From Paenibacillaceae bacterium (GTDB lineage: Bacteria; Bacillota; Bacilli; Paenibacillales; NBRC-103111): DNA of 64,000 bases. Position numbers and translations under genes: made by a program. Every line of letters begins with the position of its first letter. Position 1 is the stretch's first letter. The notes below the pieces were generated by a model that saw only the letters and a program-made list of their open reading frames with translations, did not search any database and was not told the DNA's origin. The DNA lies in the NCBI GenBank assembly GCA_029256185.1, contig JAQSYI010000062.1:26658-90657 (forward strand), in the 5' to 3' direction. Positions 8,328-16,778 of this stretch are shown in pieces.

Positions 8328-9101
8328 ATGCGAATTGGTGTGTTTGATTCGGGAGTGGGCGGCGCTACAGTTTTGGCAGAAGCCTTGCGAATGCTGCCTG
8401 CGGAGGATTATCTGTATTATGCCGACACGCTGCACGTGCCCTATGGAGAGAAGTCCAAGGAAGCGGTGCGCGGCTATATATTCGAGGGTGTTGAACGAAT
8501 GCTTCAGATGGGGATGAAGGCGCTGGTCATTGCTTGCAACACGGCTACAAGCATTGCCGCAGCTGAACTGCGCGAGCGGTATTCCTTTCCCATCATCGGT
8601 ATGGAGCCGGCCGTCAAGCCTGCAGTATTGCGCAATGCGGACGGTGAGAAGCGGGTGCTGGTCCTTGCAACCCGCCTGACGTTGAAGGAGAACAAATTCA
8701 AACAGCTGGTCTCGGCAGTGGATCAGAGGCATATTGTAGACTTTTTGGCTTTGCCGGGACTGGTGGAGCTTGCGGAGCAAGGAATATTTTCCGGGGCGGA
8801 GCCCTTCAGGTATTTGGAGCAGCAGCTGGCGCAATTTGATTTGTCCCATTACGGCACAGTAGTGCTCGGCTGTACGCATTTTCCCTTATTTGAGTCCGAA
8901 CTGCGGAGGCTGCTTCCCTTGGGTACCGATATTATTGACGGGGCAGAGGGAACGGTGAAGCATCTGATCTCCACGTTGAACCAGCAAGGTCTGCTGGGCG
9001 GAGGATCAGGCAATGTCTTGTTTCAGGCTTCCGGGAATGAGGGCGCATCCAAGATTGTCTTCGAGGCGGCGCTTGCCAATGCCAGAAGCTTCGTCAGATA
9101 A
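8328..9101 (+). CDS. murI: Glutamate racemase
   Basis: This cytoplasmic enzyme interconverts L- and D-glutamate and so supplies D-Glu for peptidoglycan. The 257-aa sequence is full length. It carries the N-terminal FDSGVGG motif (D7, S8), the first catalytic cysteine C70 in ACNTATS, and the second, C182, in GCTHFPL. This two-cysteine pair is the signature of PLP-independent glutamate and aspartate racemases. The start is the ATG of MRIGVFDSG, preceded by a weak purine-rich site. The next gene begins 24 bases after the stop and is probably co-transcribed. Confidence 0.95.
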   Translation: MRIGVFDSGVGGATVLAEALRMLPAEDYLYYADTLHVPYGEKSKEAVRGYIFEGVERMLQMGMKALVIACNTATSIAAAELRERYSFPIIGMEPAVKPAVLRNADGEKRVLVLATRLTLKENKFKQLVSAVDQRHIVDFLALPGLVELAEQGIFSGAEPFRYLEQQLAQFDLSHYGTVVLGCTHFPLFESELRRLLPLGTDIIDGAEGTVKHLISTLNQQGLLGGGSGNVLFQASGNEGASKIVFEAALANARSFVR

Positions 9102-9124
9102 AAGAGCTTAAGGAGAGTGGGTCC

Positions 9125-9808
9125 ATGAAGCTTACATACTACGGACATTCCTGCATCATGGCTGAACACGGAGGAGTCAGGGTCATTATTGACCCCTTCC
9201 TGTCAGGCAACCCTGCAGTGGACGTTGTCCCGGGCGATATCCGGGCGGATGCGGTTATTCTGACTCATGGCCATGACGATCATTTCGGAGATGCGCTGGA
9301 GATTGCCCGAAACAATGATTGTCCGGTTATAGCGGTACATGAGCTTGCTCTCCACTGCGCCTTTAAGGGAGTCGGAAGCCATGGAATGAATCTTGGGGGC
9401 GCTTTTTCATTCGAGGGCTTCTCGGTCAAGCTGGTCCCTGCTCTCCACAGCAATTCTGTCAGGGACGGAGAAACGCTGCTTTACGCCGGAGTCAGCGCCG
9501 GAGTGCTCCTGACCATGGGCGGGCTCACCTTCTACCATCTGGGGGATACGGCGTTGTTCAGCGATCTGGAGCTGGTGGGACGCCTGCACCGGATTGACGC
9601 GGCGGCTGTTCCCATCGGCGGCAACTATACCATGGGTCCCGATGAGGGAGTGCTTGCTGCGCAATGGATCAAGCCGGGTCTGGCGATTCCGGTTCATTAC
9701 AATACTTTTTCCGCCATCATGCAGGACGGGGAAGCGTTCGCACGCAACTGCGAAGAAAACGGCATCCCCTGCCGCGTGCTTGACATCGGGGAGAGTCTGG
9801 AGCTATAG
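9125..9808 (+). CDS. UPF0173 metal-dependent hydrolase, YtkL-like
   Basis: This 227-aa protein is a metallo-beta-lactamase-fold hydrolase. The metal site THGHDDH is at residues 47-53, preceded by D23 in IIDPFLSGNP, and a late His lies in VHYNTF. Length and motifs match the UPF0173 family, which includes Bacillus YtkL, whose substrate is not established. Initiation is at an ATG with an AAGGAGAG-type site 7 bases upstream. It follows murI by 24 bases, suggesting one transcript. A hairpin-like sequence downstream belongs to the IS remnant and not clearly to this gene. Confidence 0.9.
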   Translation: MKLTYYGHSCIMAEHGGVRVIIDPFLSGNPAVDVVPGDIRADAVILTHGHDDHFGDALEIARNNDCPVIAVHELALHCAFKGVGSHGMNLGGAFSFEGFSVKLVPALHSNSVRDGETLLYAGVSAGVLLTMGGLTFYHLGDTALFSDLELVGRLHRIDAAAVPIGGNYTMGPDEGVLAAQWIKPGLAIPVHYNTFSAIMQDGEAFARNCEENGIPCRVLDIGESLEL

Positions 9809-9839
9809 ACCGGTCGGACATTGGGGGGCTGTGCCGTAC

Positions 9840-10095
9840 TTGCCCTTCCGTAGAATGAATACTCCCTCCACTGACCGATGCTATCGCTTCGGCTGAAGTG
9901 GGGGTTTCGGATGTCTCAACCTGATGATTTCAGGATGCTTAACATTCGTGGACCCTCTATCCCATCCCTGCTCTTGGCAGTTACGTTTGCTCCATCATTC
10001 GGAACAACGCATCCAGAAAGGGGTAAGACACAAAGGGCTGCTCCCTCGAAGGCAGCTCCAAGAGACGGGAACGATCGTTCTCACACCGTCGGCTT
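9840..10095 (-). pseudogene. Decayed 3' end of an IS200/IS605-type tnpB
   Basis: Read on the minus strand, about 10070-10025 encodes LLELPSREQPFV, which matches the tract just before the zinc-finger of IS1341-type TnpB proteins, but the CxxC motifs and most of the gene are gone. Downstream on the same strand (about 9990-9845) comes a stretch recalled from the tnpB 3' end and right end: CGTAACTGCCAAGAGCAGG, then CCACGAATGTTAAGCATCC, then CCCCCACTTC with its partner GTGGAGGG. This could be a relic of the element's guide-RNA region. Identification is from memory of such elements and was not searched. Confidence 0.5.
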
Positions 10096-10140
10096 GAATT
10101 TTTTTCTGGAGGAGCAGCGGATCAGGCAGGATGTCTTTCT

Positions 10141-10314
10141 CAGCTCAAGGCGTTCCTGCTGACCGCGGACCGAACTTCCAAACTGGCTGTTGTCCGCGAT
10201 GTGCAGCTGCAGAATATTCACTCTCCGGCCAACAGGGAGCTGCGTGATGCAATCGTCGCAGAACTGACCGGCATGGGACTTGCGGATGAGGCAATCAGAA
10301 TCGCCATGGGATGA
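10141..10314 (+). pseudogene. Open fragment lacking a start codon
   Basis: The frame ending at the TGA at 10312-10314 reads like the C-terminus of a soluble protein: QLKAFLLTADRTSKLAVV, then RDVQLQNIHSPANRELRD, ending TGMGLADEAIRIAMG. It is open back to 10027, but no ATG, GTG or TTG with a ribosome binding site precedes it and the upstream part is low in protein character. I do not recognise the family. It may be a gene remnant truncated by the IS200/IS605 relic next to it, or a chance open frame. Confidence 0.3.
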
Positions 10315-10399
10315 GCGAGCGGACCGGACGTGAACAAAGAATGCTTCCACCAATCTGTTCCCGAGGGAGGATTGGCGGAAGCATTGTGTTCAGATTGGA

Positions 10400-10822
10400 T
10401 TACATTTCCTTGCCTTGCAGGCTGAACTGCCAACGGGTGCCGAACTTGTCCACCAGACTGCCGTAGCAATCGCTCCAAAACGTCTGCTGCAGATCCATCT
10501 CCACCTGGCCGCCTTCCTTGAGATGGGCGAACGCAGTCTTTATTTCCTCTACATTGTAGCTGTTGACAGACAAGCTGACATTGTTGCCCTCCACAAACGG
10601 CATTCCCGGAAATACATCAGAGAACATCACTCTGCTGCCGCTGAGCAAAAGCTCTGTATGCATAACGAGGGACTTGGCCTCCTCGGGAATAGGATGCTCC
10701 GGATTGGGCGGAGCGTCTCCGAATGCCATGATGCGGGGCGGCTCTGTGCGGAATGCCTTGCTGTAGAACTCCACTGCCTCCCGGCAGTTTCCATTAAAAT
10801 TAATATAAACCTCAATAGCCAT
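10400..10822 (-). CDS. VOC-family protein, PhnB-like
   Basis: The start is placed at the ATG of MAIEVYINFNGNCREAVEFY, 8 bases after AGGGAG. A GTG three codons earlier overlaps that site and is less likely. The 140-aa protein has the vicinal oxygen chelate pattern seen in PhnB and 3-demethylubiquinone methyltransferase-like families: INFNGNCREAVEFYSKAF at the N-terminus, PFVEGNNVSLSV in the middle, and WSDCYGSLVDKFGTRWQFSL at the end. These proteins often bind small molecules or metals, and many are annotated as bleomycin-resistance-like without proof. The gene is monocistronic. Confidence 0.88.
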   Translation of the reverse strand: MAIEVYINFNGNCREAVEFYSKAFRTEPPRIMAFGDAPPNPEHPIPEEAKSLVMHTELLLSGSRVMFSDVFPGMPFVEGNNVSLSVNSYNVEEIKTAFAHLKEGGQVEMDLQQTFWSDCYGSLVDKFGTRWQFSLQGKEM

Positions 10823-11119
10823 CCATTTCACTCCCTGAATAAAATGATCATGCTTGTTGGAGAGAGATACATGTTCTCATATTATAGCATTTATCGATTG
10901 GTAAGCAAATATTCCTGAAGATGATAATAAGCTTGGAGCCAGTCCGGTCTGGAGCAGCATGTGAGACGGCACAGCAGCAGGAAGCGGGTAAGCATATTGA
11001 ACAAAGAAACGGTGATAATCCGAGGGATAACCTGACGGTTTTGTGCATTGGCACAATTTGAGCGGATAAATCAGAAACCGATTTGTAAAAATGAACAATG
11101 TGAAACGGTTTGCCGCATG

Positions 11120-11139
11120 ATATCCTTAAGTCAGGATAT
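11120..11139. promoter_or_regulatory. Inverted repeat upstream of the glycerate kinase gene
   Basis: ATATCC and GGATAT form a 6-bp dyad with an 8-base centre in the long leader before the sugar-acid cluster. It could be an operator, possibly for the CdaR-type regulator encoded at 14540. There is no direct evidence for this. Confidence 0.25.
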
Positions 11140-11178
11140 TGTTATGGGAATCACGGCAATCAGCATGAGCCGCAGGGT

Positions 11179-11273
11179 GAGTCGCAATAAAGCAGTATAA
11201 GTCAATATGAGGGGCAGTATGAGTCATTATAAGGCAGTATTATAAGGCAGTATGAGTCGCAATAAAGCAGTAT
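11179..11273 (+). repeat. Short direct repeats before the glycerate kinase gene
   Basis: An exact 20-bp sequence starting GAGTCGCAATAAAG occurs at 11179-11198 and again at 11254-11273. Between them, a TTATAAGGCAGTA unit occurs twice back to back (about 11227-11252). Variants of CAGTATGAG recur throughout. The pattern suggests local slippage or a cluster of binding sites. The rest of 10832-11320 shows no gene. Confidence 0.75.
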
Positions 11274-11320
11274 GAGCCACTATGAGGAAGTATGGGTACA
11301 GCTTTGAGGGAGGTGACAGA

Positions 11321-12484
11321 ATGAATGTATTGATAGCGCCGGATTCCTACAAAGGCAGTCTGAGCTCCAGAGAAGTAGCGGAGTATATGGAGCAGGGAGT
11401 GCTGGAAGCGCTTCCCGGTGCGCAGGTGTATAAGGTGCCTATTGCAGACGGCGGAGAGGGGACAGTCGAGGCAATCATCAGCTCCACCAGGGGAGGATAT
11501 TACGAAGCGGATTGTGCGGGTCCCCTTGGACAGAAAGTCAAGGCAATCTACGGGATTTTCGGAGAACCGCGGACAGCTGTGATCGAGATGGCCTCCGCCT
11601 CAGGGATAACCCTGCTCAGCAAGGAGGAGCTAAATCCGCTCTTGACCACTACCTATGGAACGGGACAGCTCATATCGGCAGCGCTTGCGCAGGGATGCCG
11701 CAGAATCATTATCGGCATAGGCGGCAGCGCTACCAATGACGGCGGCGTAGGCATGGCTCAGGCGCTGGGCATCCGGTTCCTTGATGCGCAGGGAGAGGAG
11801 ATCGGATATGGCGGCGGACAATTGAAGAAGATCAGCACCATCGAAATGTCCGGGCTGGACAAGCGGATTGCCGGATGCGAGATTATCGCAGCCAGTGATG
11901 TGACCAATCCTCTCTGCGGAACTGACGGAGCATCTGCTGTATTCGGACCGCAAAAGGGAGCCACTCCGGAAATGGTAGACATTCTCGACGAAGGACTGGC
12001 CCATCTGAGCAATTTGATCCATGAGCAACTGCATACCGATATCTCCCGGCTGGCGGGAGGCGGTGCGGCAGGTGGTTTGGGAGCCGGACTGACCGCATTT
12101 TTGGGCGCCACCATAGAACGGGGGATCGATATTGTTTTGAAGGCCGCTGATTTTGACACTCTGGCCGCCGAAGCGGATCTGGTGATTACAGGGGAAGGAC
12201 GGACTGACCGGCAAACCGCCTTCGGCAAAACCCCTGTCGGGGTGGCCAAACGGGCCAAGCAGTACAACAAACCGGTGATATGTGTGTCAGGAGCTGTCTC
12301 CCCAGAGGTATCGTCCCTGTATGAGCTTGGCCTGGACGTTATTATTGGGGCTACTCAGGCTCCCATGTCCCTGGAGGATGCCATTGGCAATGCTCCGGCC
12401 CATATCCGTCATGCCGTATCTTCCGCTGTACGGGCAGTGATGCTCAGCAGCACATATCGTATGGACAAGAGGCGGGAAGAGTAG
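11321..12484 (+). CDS. glxK: Glycerate kinase (GlxK/GarK family)
   Basis: The enzyme phosphorylates D-glycerate, in this family usually to 2-phosphoglycerate. The start is the ATG of MNVLIAPDSYKGSLSS, 4 to 5 bases after GGGAGGTGACAG. An in-frame ATG at 11282 lacks a site. The 387-aa length is normal. Family marks are the N-terminal APDSYKGSLSS, ADGGEGTVEA at about residues 47-56, GGSATNDGG at 134-142 and the C-terminal VITGEGRTDRQTAFGKTP. It begins a run of same-strand genes that together make the lower part of glucarate/galactarate breakdown. Confidence 0.93.
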   Translation: MNVLIAPDSYKGSLSSREVAEYMEQGVLEALPGAQVYKVPIADGGEGTVEAIISSTRGGYYEADCAGPLGQKVKAIYGIFGEPRTAVIEMASASGITLLSKEELNPLLTTTYGTGQLISAALAQGCRRIIIGIGGSATNDGGVGMAQALGIRFLDAQGEEIGYGGGQLKKISTIEMSGLDKRIAGCEIIAASDVTNPLCGTDGASAVFGPQKGATPEMVDILDEGLAHLSNLIHEQLHTDISRLAGGGAAGGLGAGLTAFLGATIERGIDIVLKAADFDTLAAEADLVITGEGRTDRQTAFGKTPVGVAKRAKQYNKPVICVSGAVSPEVSSLYELGLDVIIGATQAPMSLEDAIGNAPAHIRHAVSSAVRAVMLSSTYRMDKRREE

Positions 12485-12537
12485 AATCCAGCTAATCGTA
12501 CAAGATGGACTGCATTAATATAAAAGGAGCGGAACAT

Positions 12538-13437
12538 ATGGATACCAGTTTTATTCGCGGAGTCATTCCTCCGATTGTGACACCGGTTGATGAAGAAGAG
12601 CGGGTAGAGGAAGCGGGTCTCCGCCGGATGGTGGATTATGTAATTGCCGGGGGTGTACACGGCATCTTGGCTATGGGCAGCAACGGAGAGTTCTTCGGGC
12701 TGGATTATGAGGAGCAGAAGCGCGCTCTTGCCATTATTCTGGACCAAACCGCCGGCCGGGTGCCGGTATACATGGGCATTGGCGCCATTACTACGCGGGA
12801 AGGCATCCGTATAGCCAAGGCAGCGGAGGAACTGGGAGCACAAGCCGTCACGATCCTGCCCCCCATGTTCCTGACGCCTACGGAAGAGGAGCTGTTCCAT
12901 CATTTCAAGGCCATCGCCGGTGCAACCTCCCTGCCGGTACTCCTCTACAACAACCCGGACAAGGTGAAGAACAATATCTCGGTTTCTTTGCTTCAGCGGC
13001 TGGCCGAAATTCCCAACATCGTGGGAATGAAGGACAGCAGCGGCGATATGACCTTGACGGCGGAGTATATCCGGCTGACCCGGCATAAGAATTTCAAGAT
13101 TTTTGCCGGACGGGATGTGATGATTCTGGGCTCTATGGCATACGGCGCCGTAGGCTGCGTAGCTTCCACCGCCAACATTGTGCCGGAGCTTGTTGTAGAA
13201 ATTTACGACAAGTATATGGCAGGCGACCTGGAGGGAGCGAGAGAGGCCCAATTCAAGCTCAATCCGTTCCGCATGGCCTTCAATCTGTCCAGCTTCCCGG
13301 TAGCCACCAAGGATGCCTGCAATCTGATCGGTCTTGAGGTGGGCAAGTCCATCAAGCCGAATACGGGCAGTCCCCAGGCGGTGTTGGATAAAATGAAGGG
13401 GATTCTGACTGAGCTGGGCTATATCAAACAGCCATAA
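12538..13437 (+). CDS. DapA-family aldolase/dehydratase
   Basis: This 299-aa TIM-barrel protein belongs to the dihydrodipicolinate synthase/N-acetylneuraminate lyase superfamily. Its pyruvate-binding motif GSNGE is at residues 47-51, the catalytic Tyr137 is in LLYNNP, and the Schiff-base Lys165 is in GMKDSS. Initiation at ATG 12538 follows AAGGAGCGG. The family includes lysine-pathway synthases, sugar-acid aldolases and 5-keto-4-deoxyglucarate dehydratases. Glycerate kinase upstream and tartronate semialdehyde reductase downstream suggest a sugar-acid lyase that yields pyruvate plus tartronate semialdehyde, replacing the unrelated GarL aldolase. That role is inference. A true DapA is less likely in this setting. 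Confidence 0.85.
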   Translation: MDTSFIRGVIPPIVTPVDEEERVEEAGLRRMVDYVIAGGVHGILAMGSNGEFFGLDYEEQKRALAIILDQTAGRVPVYMGIGAITTREGIRIAKAAEELGAQAVTILPPMFLTPTEEELFHHFKAIAGATSLPVLLYNNPDKVKNNISVSLLQRLAEIPNIVGMKDSSGDMTLTAEYIRLTRHKNFKIFAGRDVMILGSMAYGAVGCVASTANIVPELVVEIYDKYMAGDLEGAREAQFKLNPFRMAFNLSSFPVATKDACNLIGLEVGKSIKPNTGSPQAVLDKMKGILTELGYIKQP

Positions 13438-13545
13438 CCAGTTGCAGATCCAACGCACGGTTTATGCGGTACGACTGAACCAAAGCCTGAATAGCCAACA
13501 TTCTGCGGGAGTATCCCGTATTTTATGTGAGAGGCAGGAATCGTT

Positions 13546-14433
13546 ATGAGAAAAATCGGGTTTATCGGCCTGGGGATTATGGGCAAGCCTATGAGCAAGA
13601 ATCTGCTGAAAGCCGGGTATGAGCTGACGGTTCTGGACCGCAATCCCGCCGCAATTGAAGAATTGCGGATTGCAGGAGCCTCTGTTGCCGCCAATCCCAG
13701 GGAAGTAGCTGCACAGACCGATATTGTGATCACCATGCTGCCCAACTCGCCGCAGGTCAAAGAGGTGGTGCTTGGCGATAACGGAGTGATCGAAGGTGCC
13801 AGGCCGGGTTGTGTGCTGATCGATATGAGCTCCATTGCGCCGTTGGTCAGCCGTGAACTGTACGGCAAGCTTGCCGAAGCGGGTGTAGGAATGTTGGATG
13901 CTCCAGTGAGCGGAGGGGAACCCAAGGCCATAGAAGGCACATTGTCCGTCATGGCAGGAGGAGAGAAGGCCGTATTCGATGCCTGCTTCGATATCATGAA
14001 GGCTATGGCCGGATCGGTGGTGTATACCGGCGGGATCGGCGCGGGCAACATCACCAAGCTGGCCAATCAGGTGATTGTGGCCCTCAATATCGCAGCCATG
14101 TCCGAAGCGTTGGTGCTGGCCAGCAAAGCCGGGGTTGAGCCTGAACTGGTGTACCAGGCGATCCGCGGCGGATTGGCGGGCAGTACCGTGCTGGATGCCA
14201 AGGCTCCTCTGGTAATGGACCGGAAATTCAATCCCGGATTCCGCATCAATCTGCATATCAAGGATCTGGCCAATGCTCTGGATACGGCCCATGAGATCGG
14301 CGCGCCGTTGCCGCTGACTGCCGCTGTGATGGAGATGATGCAAGCCCTGCGCGTAGACGGATTGGGTGACGCCGATCATTCCGCTCTCACCCAATACTAT
14401 GAAAAAATGGCCAAAATCGAAGTGAAGCGGTAA
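13546..14433 (+). CDS. garR: Tartronate semialdehyde reductase (2-hydroxy-3-oxopropionate reductase)
   Basis: This 295-aa beta-hydroxyacid dehydrogenase reduces tartronate semialdehyde to D-glycerate with NAD(P)H. It has the Rossmann motif GFIGLGIMG at residues 5-13, the substrate-binding DAPVSGG at 118-124, and the catalytic Lys171 in GNITKLANQ. Length and motifs match GarR/GlxR closely. The ATG follows AGGCAGGA. The 108-bp gap before it holds a small GCGGGAGTATCCCGT hairpin that may set relative expression. Its product is the substrate of the glycerate kinase at 11321, which supports a shared pathway. Confidence 0.9.
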   Translation: MRKIGFIGLGIMGKPMSKNLLKAGYELTVLDRNPAAIEELRIAGASVAANPREVAAQTDIVITMLPNSPQVKEVVLGDNGVIEGARPGCVLIDMSSIAPLVSRELYGKLAEAGVGMLDAPVSGGEPKAIEGTLSVMAGGEKAVFDACFDIMKAMAGSVVYTGGIGAGNITKLANQVIVALNIAAMSEALVLASKAGVEPELVYQAIRGGLAGSTVLDAKAPLVMDRKFNPGFRINLHIKDLANALDTAHEIGAPLPLTAAVMEMMQALRVDGLGDADHSALTQYYEKMAKIEVKR

Positions 14434-14539
14434 TTAGTCTTATTCATCCCGGGCAAATTGTTATATGATAATAGTATTCAGGCTGACTGTCATCTGATAG
14501 TCGGCCTGAGGGCATTCTCATAAGCCGGGAGGCTGTGTG

Positions 14540-15712
14540 ATGAAGATTACAACAGGTTTGGCGCTGCCCATCGTGCATAAGCTGATGGCTGCCCTGGATT
14601 TCAACGTAAACATTATGGATGAGAATGGGATTATTGTGGCCAGCGGTGACCCGGAACGGATCGGCCGGCAGCATGAGGGAGCCTTGCGGGTGCTGCAATT
14701 AAACAGGCAACTGATCATCCGGGAGCATGATGCGGGAGCTTTGCACGGCTCCAAGCCGGGAGTGAATCTGCCTGTAGAGTTTCAAGGCAAGATTGTGGGG
14801 GCGGTGGGCATTACCGGCGATCCCGATGAGGTGTACAAGTTCGGCACCATCATCAAGATGAACGTGGAGGTATTGCTGCAGCAAATTCACATGAACAAGC
14901 AGATGCAATTCCGCAAGATGGCTCTGGACAGCTGGATTGCCGAGCTGATCAATCCTCATGAATTCTCCGGCAAGAAGCTCCGGGCTGCTGCCAGGCCGTT
15001 GGAGTTGGATGTGGATTCGGAGCGCTGTGTGGTGCTGGCGGAAATTAACGAGCTGAAGTGGGGAGAGGAAACGGTAAGTCCGGACCAGCTCCATATGATT
15101 AACGAACGCAGGGAGCAGCTCTTCCACGATCTGAGAGCGGTGCTGGATTATCAGGCTGTGTGCGCCTACTTGGAGGAGGGTGTCTTCTTTATGGCCATCC
15201 CGGCCAAGGAAGCACAGAAGCGGGAGTTTCACATCCGGGCGGAGGAGTATCTGCTTAAGCACGGTTACCATTTCCGCATGGGCATCGGCAGTCCCGGCAA
15301 GGGACCGGAGGGATACAGGGATTCTTATCTGGAGGCGCTTCAGTCCGTCCGGCTGATGAACAAGCTGGGAGGGGAGAACCGCGCGGCTTATATTGGAGAC
15401 TGGGGGATCATTCCCTTTCTTGACACTGTGCCGCAGGATGTCCAGCAAGCCTTCCTCCGTCAATATCTTCCTGCGGGCCAGGTCTTGAGTGAAGAATACA
15501 AGCAGACGCTGAAGGTTTACTTCGAATGCGAGTTGGATGCGAAGCAGGCGGCATCTCTGCTGCACATCCACCGCAACACCCTGTTTTACCGGCTGGACAG
15601 GCTCTCCCGGCAGCTTCAGCTGGATTACCGCAAGTTCAGCGATCTGCTGGTGATGAAGCTTCTCCTGGTGTTTGAACAGCTGCAGCGGCATGAGCCGGAT
15701 GCCAATCAATAA
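14540..15712 (+). CDS. cdaR: CdaR-type sugar-diacid regulator
   Basis: The 390-aa regulator has an N-terminal sugar-diacid recognition domain (about residues 4-135, beginning TTGLALPIVHKLMAALDFNVN), a variable central region, and a C-terminal PucR/CdaR helix-turn-helix at about 325-380 (AKQAASLLHIHRNTLFYRLDRL). CdaR of enteric bacteria activates glucarate, galactarate and glycerate genes, which fits this cluster exactly. The start is the ATG 8 bases after GGGAGG. The GTG directly before it is less likely. It probably senses a sugar acid or glycerate and activates the surrounding genes. The assignment of the exact inducer is inference. Confidence 0.9.
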   Translation: MKITTGLALPIVHKLMAALDFNVNIMDENGIIVASGDPERIGRQHEGALRVLQLNRQLIIREHDAGALHGSKPGVNLPVEFQGKIVGAVGITGDPDEVYKFGTIIKMNVEVLLQQIHMNKQMQFRKMALDSWIAELINPHEFSGKKLRAAARPLELDVDSERCVVLAEINELKWGEETVSPDQLHMINERREQLFHDLRAVLDYQAVCAYLEEGVFFMAIPAKEAQKREFHIRAEEYLLKHGYHFRMGIGSPGKGPEGYRDSYLEALQSVRLMNKLGGENRAAYIGDWGIIPFLDTVPQDVQQAFLRQYLPAGQVLSEEYKQTLKVYFECELDAKQAASLLHIHRNTLFYRLDRLSRQLQLDYRKFSDLLVMKLLLVFEQLQRHEPDANQ

Positions 15713-15732
15713 GAGTAGAAGGGGATAAGTGA

Positions 15733-16692
15733 ATGAAGCCCAAGGTAATTGTCTACAAGAAAATGGATGCATCCGTATTAGAGTATGTCCGGAATTATTG
15801 TGACATAACGTATTTTGAGAAGCTGGACGCTGGCTCTTATCCGGCTTTTCTCTCCGCTCTGCGTGAGGCGGAAGGTATTCTGGGCTCCGGTCTGAGAGTG
15901 GATCAGGCGCTGCTTGACCAGGCTCCCCGTCTGAAGATCGTATGCAATACATCCGCAGGCTATGATAATCTGGATCTTCCCGAGTTGAGGAAGCGGGGGA
16001 TTATGGCCACCAATACCCCGGATGTGTTGAATGAGACGGTGGCGGATGCGGTCTTCGGTCTGTTGCTGGCAACAGCCAGAAGGATGCCGGAGCTGGACCG
16101 GGCAGTCCGTACAGGGAAATGGAAGAGCCAACTGGATTCGTCCTGGTATGGGGTGGATGTGCATCATAAGGTATTGGGAATCATTGGTCTGGGAGGAATC
16201 GGCGATGCCATCGCCAAAAGAGCGTCCCTGGGGTTCGGGATGGAAATTCTGTATCACAACCGCAGCCGCAACGAGGACTGTGAGAAGCGGTACAATGCCC
16301 GTTATTGTTCCTTGGACGAGCTGCTCTCCCAGTCGGATTACGTATGCCTGATGACTCCCTTGACACCTAAGACACAGGGGATGATAGGCCAGCGGGAGTT
16401 TGGCCTGATGAAGGATAGCGCCATCTTCGTCAATGGTTCAAGAGGGGCGACTGTGGATGAGGAGGCATTAGTCCAGGCCCTGCGGCAGAAGAAGATACGG
16501 GCGGCGGGATTGGACGTGTTTGCAGAAGAGCCCTTGCCGCCGGATCACGCTCTGCTGCAATTGGATAACGCGGTGCTTTTGCCCCACATTGGCTCGGCTA
16601 CCGGGGAGACCCGGCTGAAGATGGCCATGCTGGGTGCTCAGAATCTGGTGGCAGGGCTTGCGGGAAACAATCCGCCTTCCTTGTTGGGGTAA
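15733..16692 (+). CDS. D-isomer 2-hydroxyacid dehydrogenase
   Basis: This 319-aa NAD(P)-dependent enzyme has the nucleotide motif GLGGIG at residues 152-157 and the catalytic trio R237 (GSRG), E266 (FAEEP) and H285 (PHIGSAT). It belongs to the glyoxylate/hydroxypyruvate reductase group. It starts 20 bases after the regulator stop with AGAAGGGG as ribosome binding site, so it is in the same unit. Together with the other genes it could reduce hydroxypyruvate or glyoxylate to glycerate or glycolate, feeding the same kinase. The precise substrate is not fixed by sequence. Confidence 0.9.
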   Translation: MKPKVIVYKKMDASVLEYVRNYCDITYFEKLDAGSYPAFLSALREAEGILGSGLRVDQALLDQAPRLKIVCNTSAGYDNLDLPELRKRGIMATNTPDVLNETVADAVFGLLLATARRMPELDRAVRTGKWKSQLDSSWYGVDVHHKVLGIIGLGGIGDAIAKRASLGFGMEILYHNRSRNEDCEKRYNARYCSLDELLSQSDYVCLMTPLTPKTQGMIGQREFGLMKDSAIFVNGSRGATVDEEALVQALRQKKIRAAGLDVFAEEPLPPDHALLQLDNAVLLPHIGSATGETRLKMAMLGAQNLVAGLAGNNPPSLLG

Positions 16693-16778
16693 GATGCACG
16701 GGACAACTGTGAATTACCAATATTTATTCAATGCATAATCTTCCTGCCAAGGGTACAATTGCTTTGGGAGGAGATGCT

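Noticed and set aside
11100..11116. cre site at TGAAACGGTTTGCC
   Set aside because: The CG pair is shifted by one base against the cre consensus, so the half-sites do not align.
12538..13437. Lysine-pathway DapA
   Set aside because: Catalytic residues are shared by the whole superfamily, and the neighbours are sugar-acid genes with no lysine genes, so the sugar-acid lyase reading is preferred.
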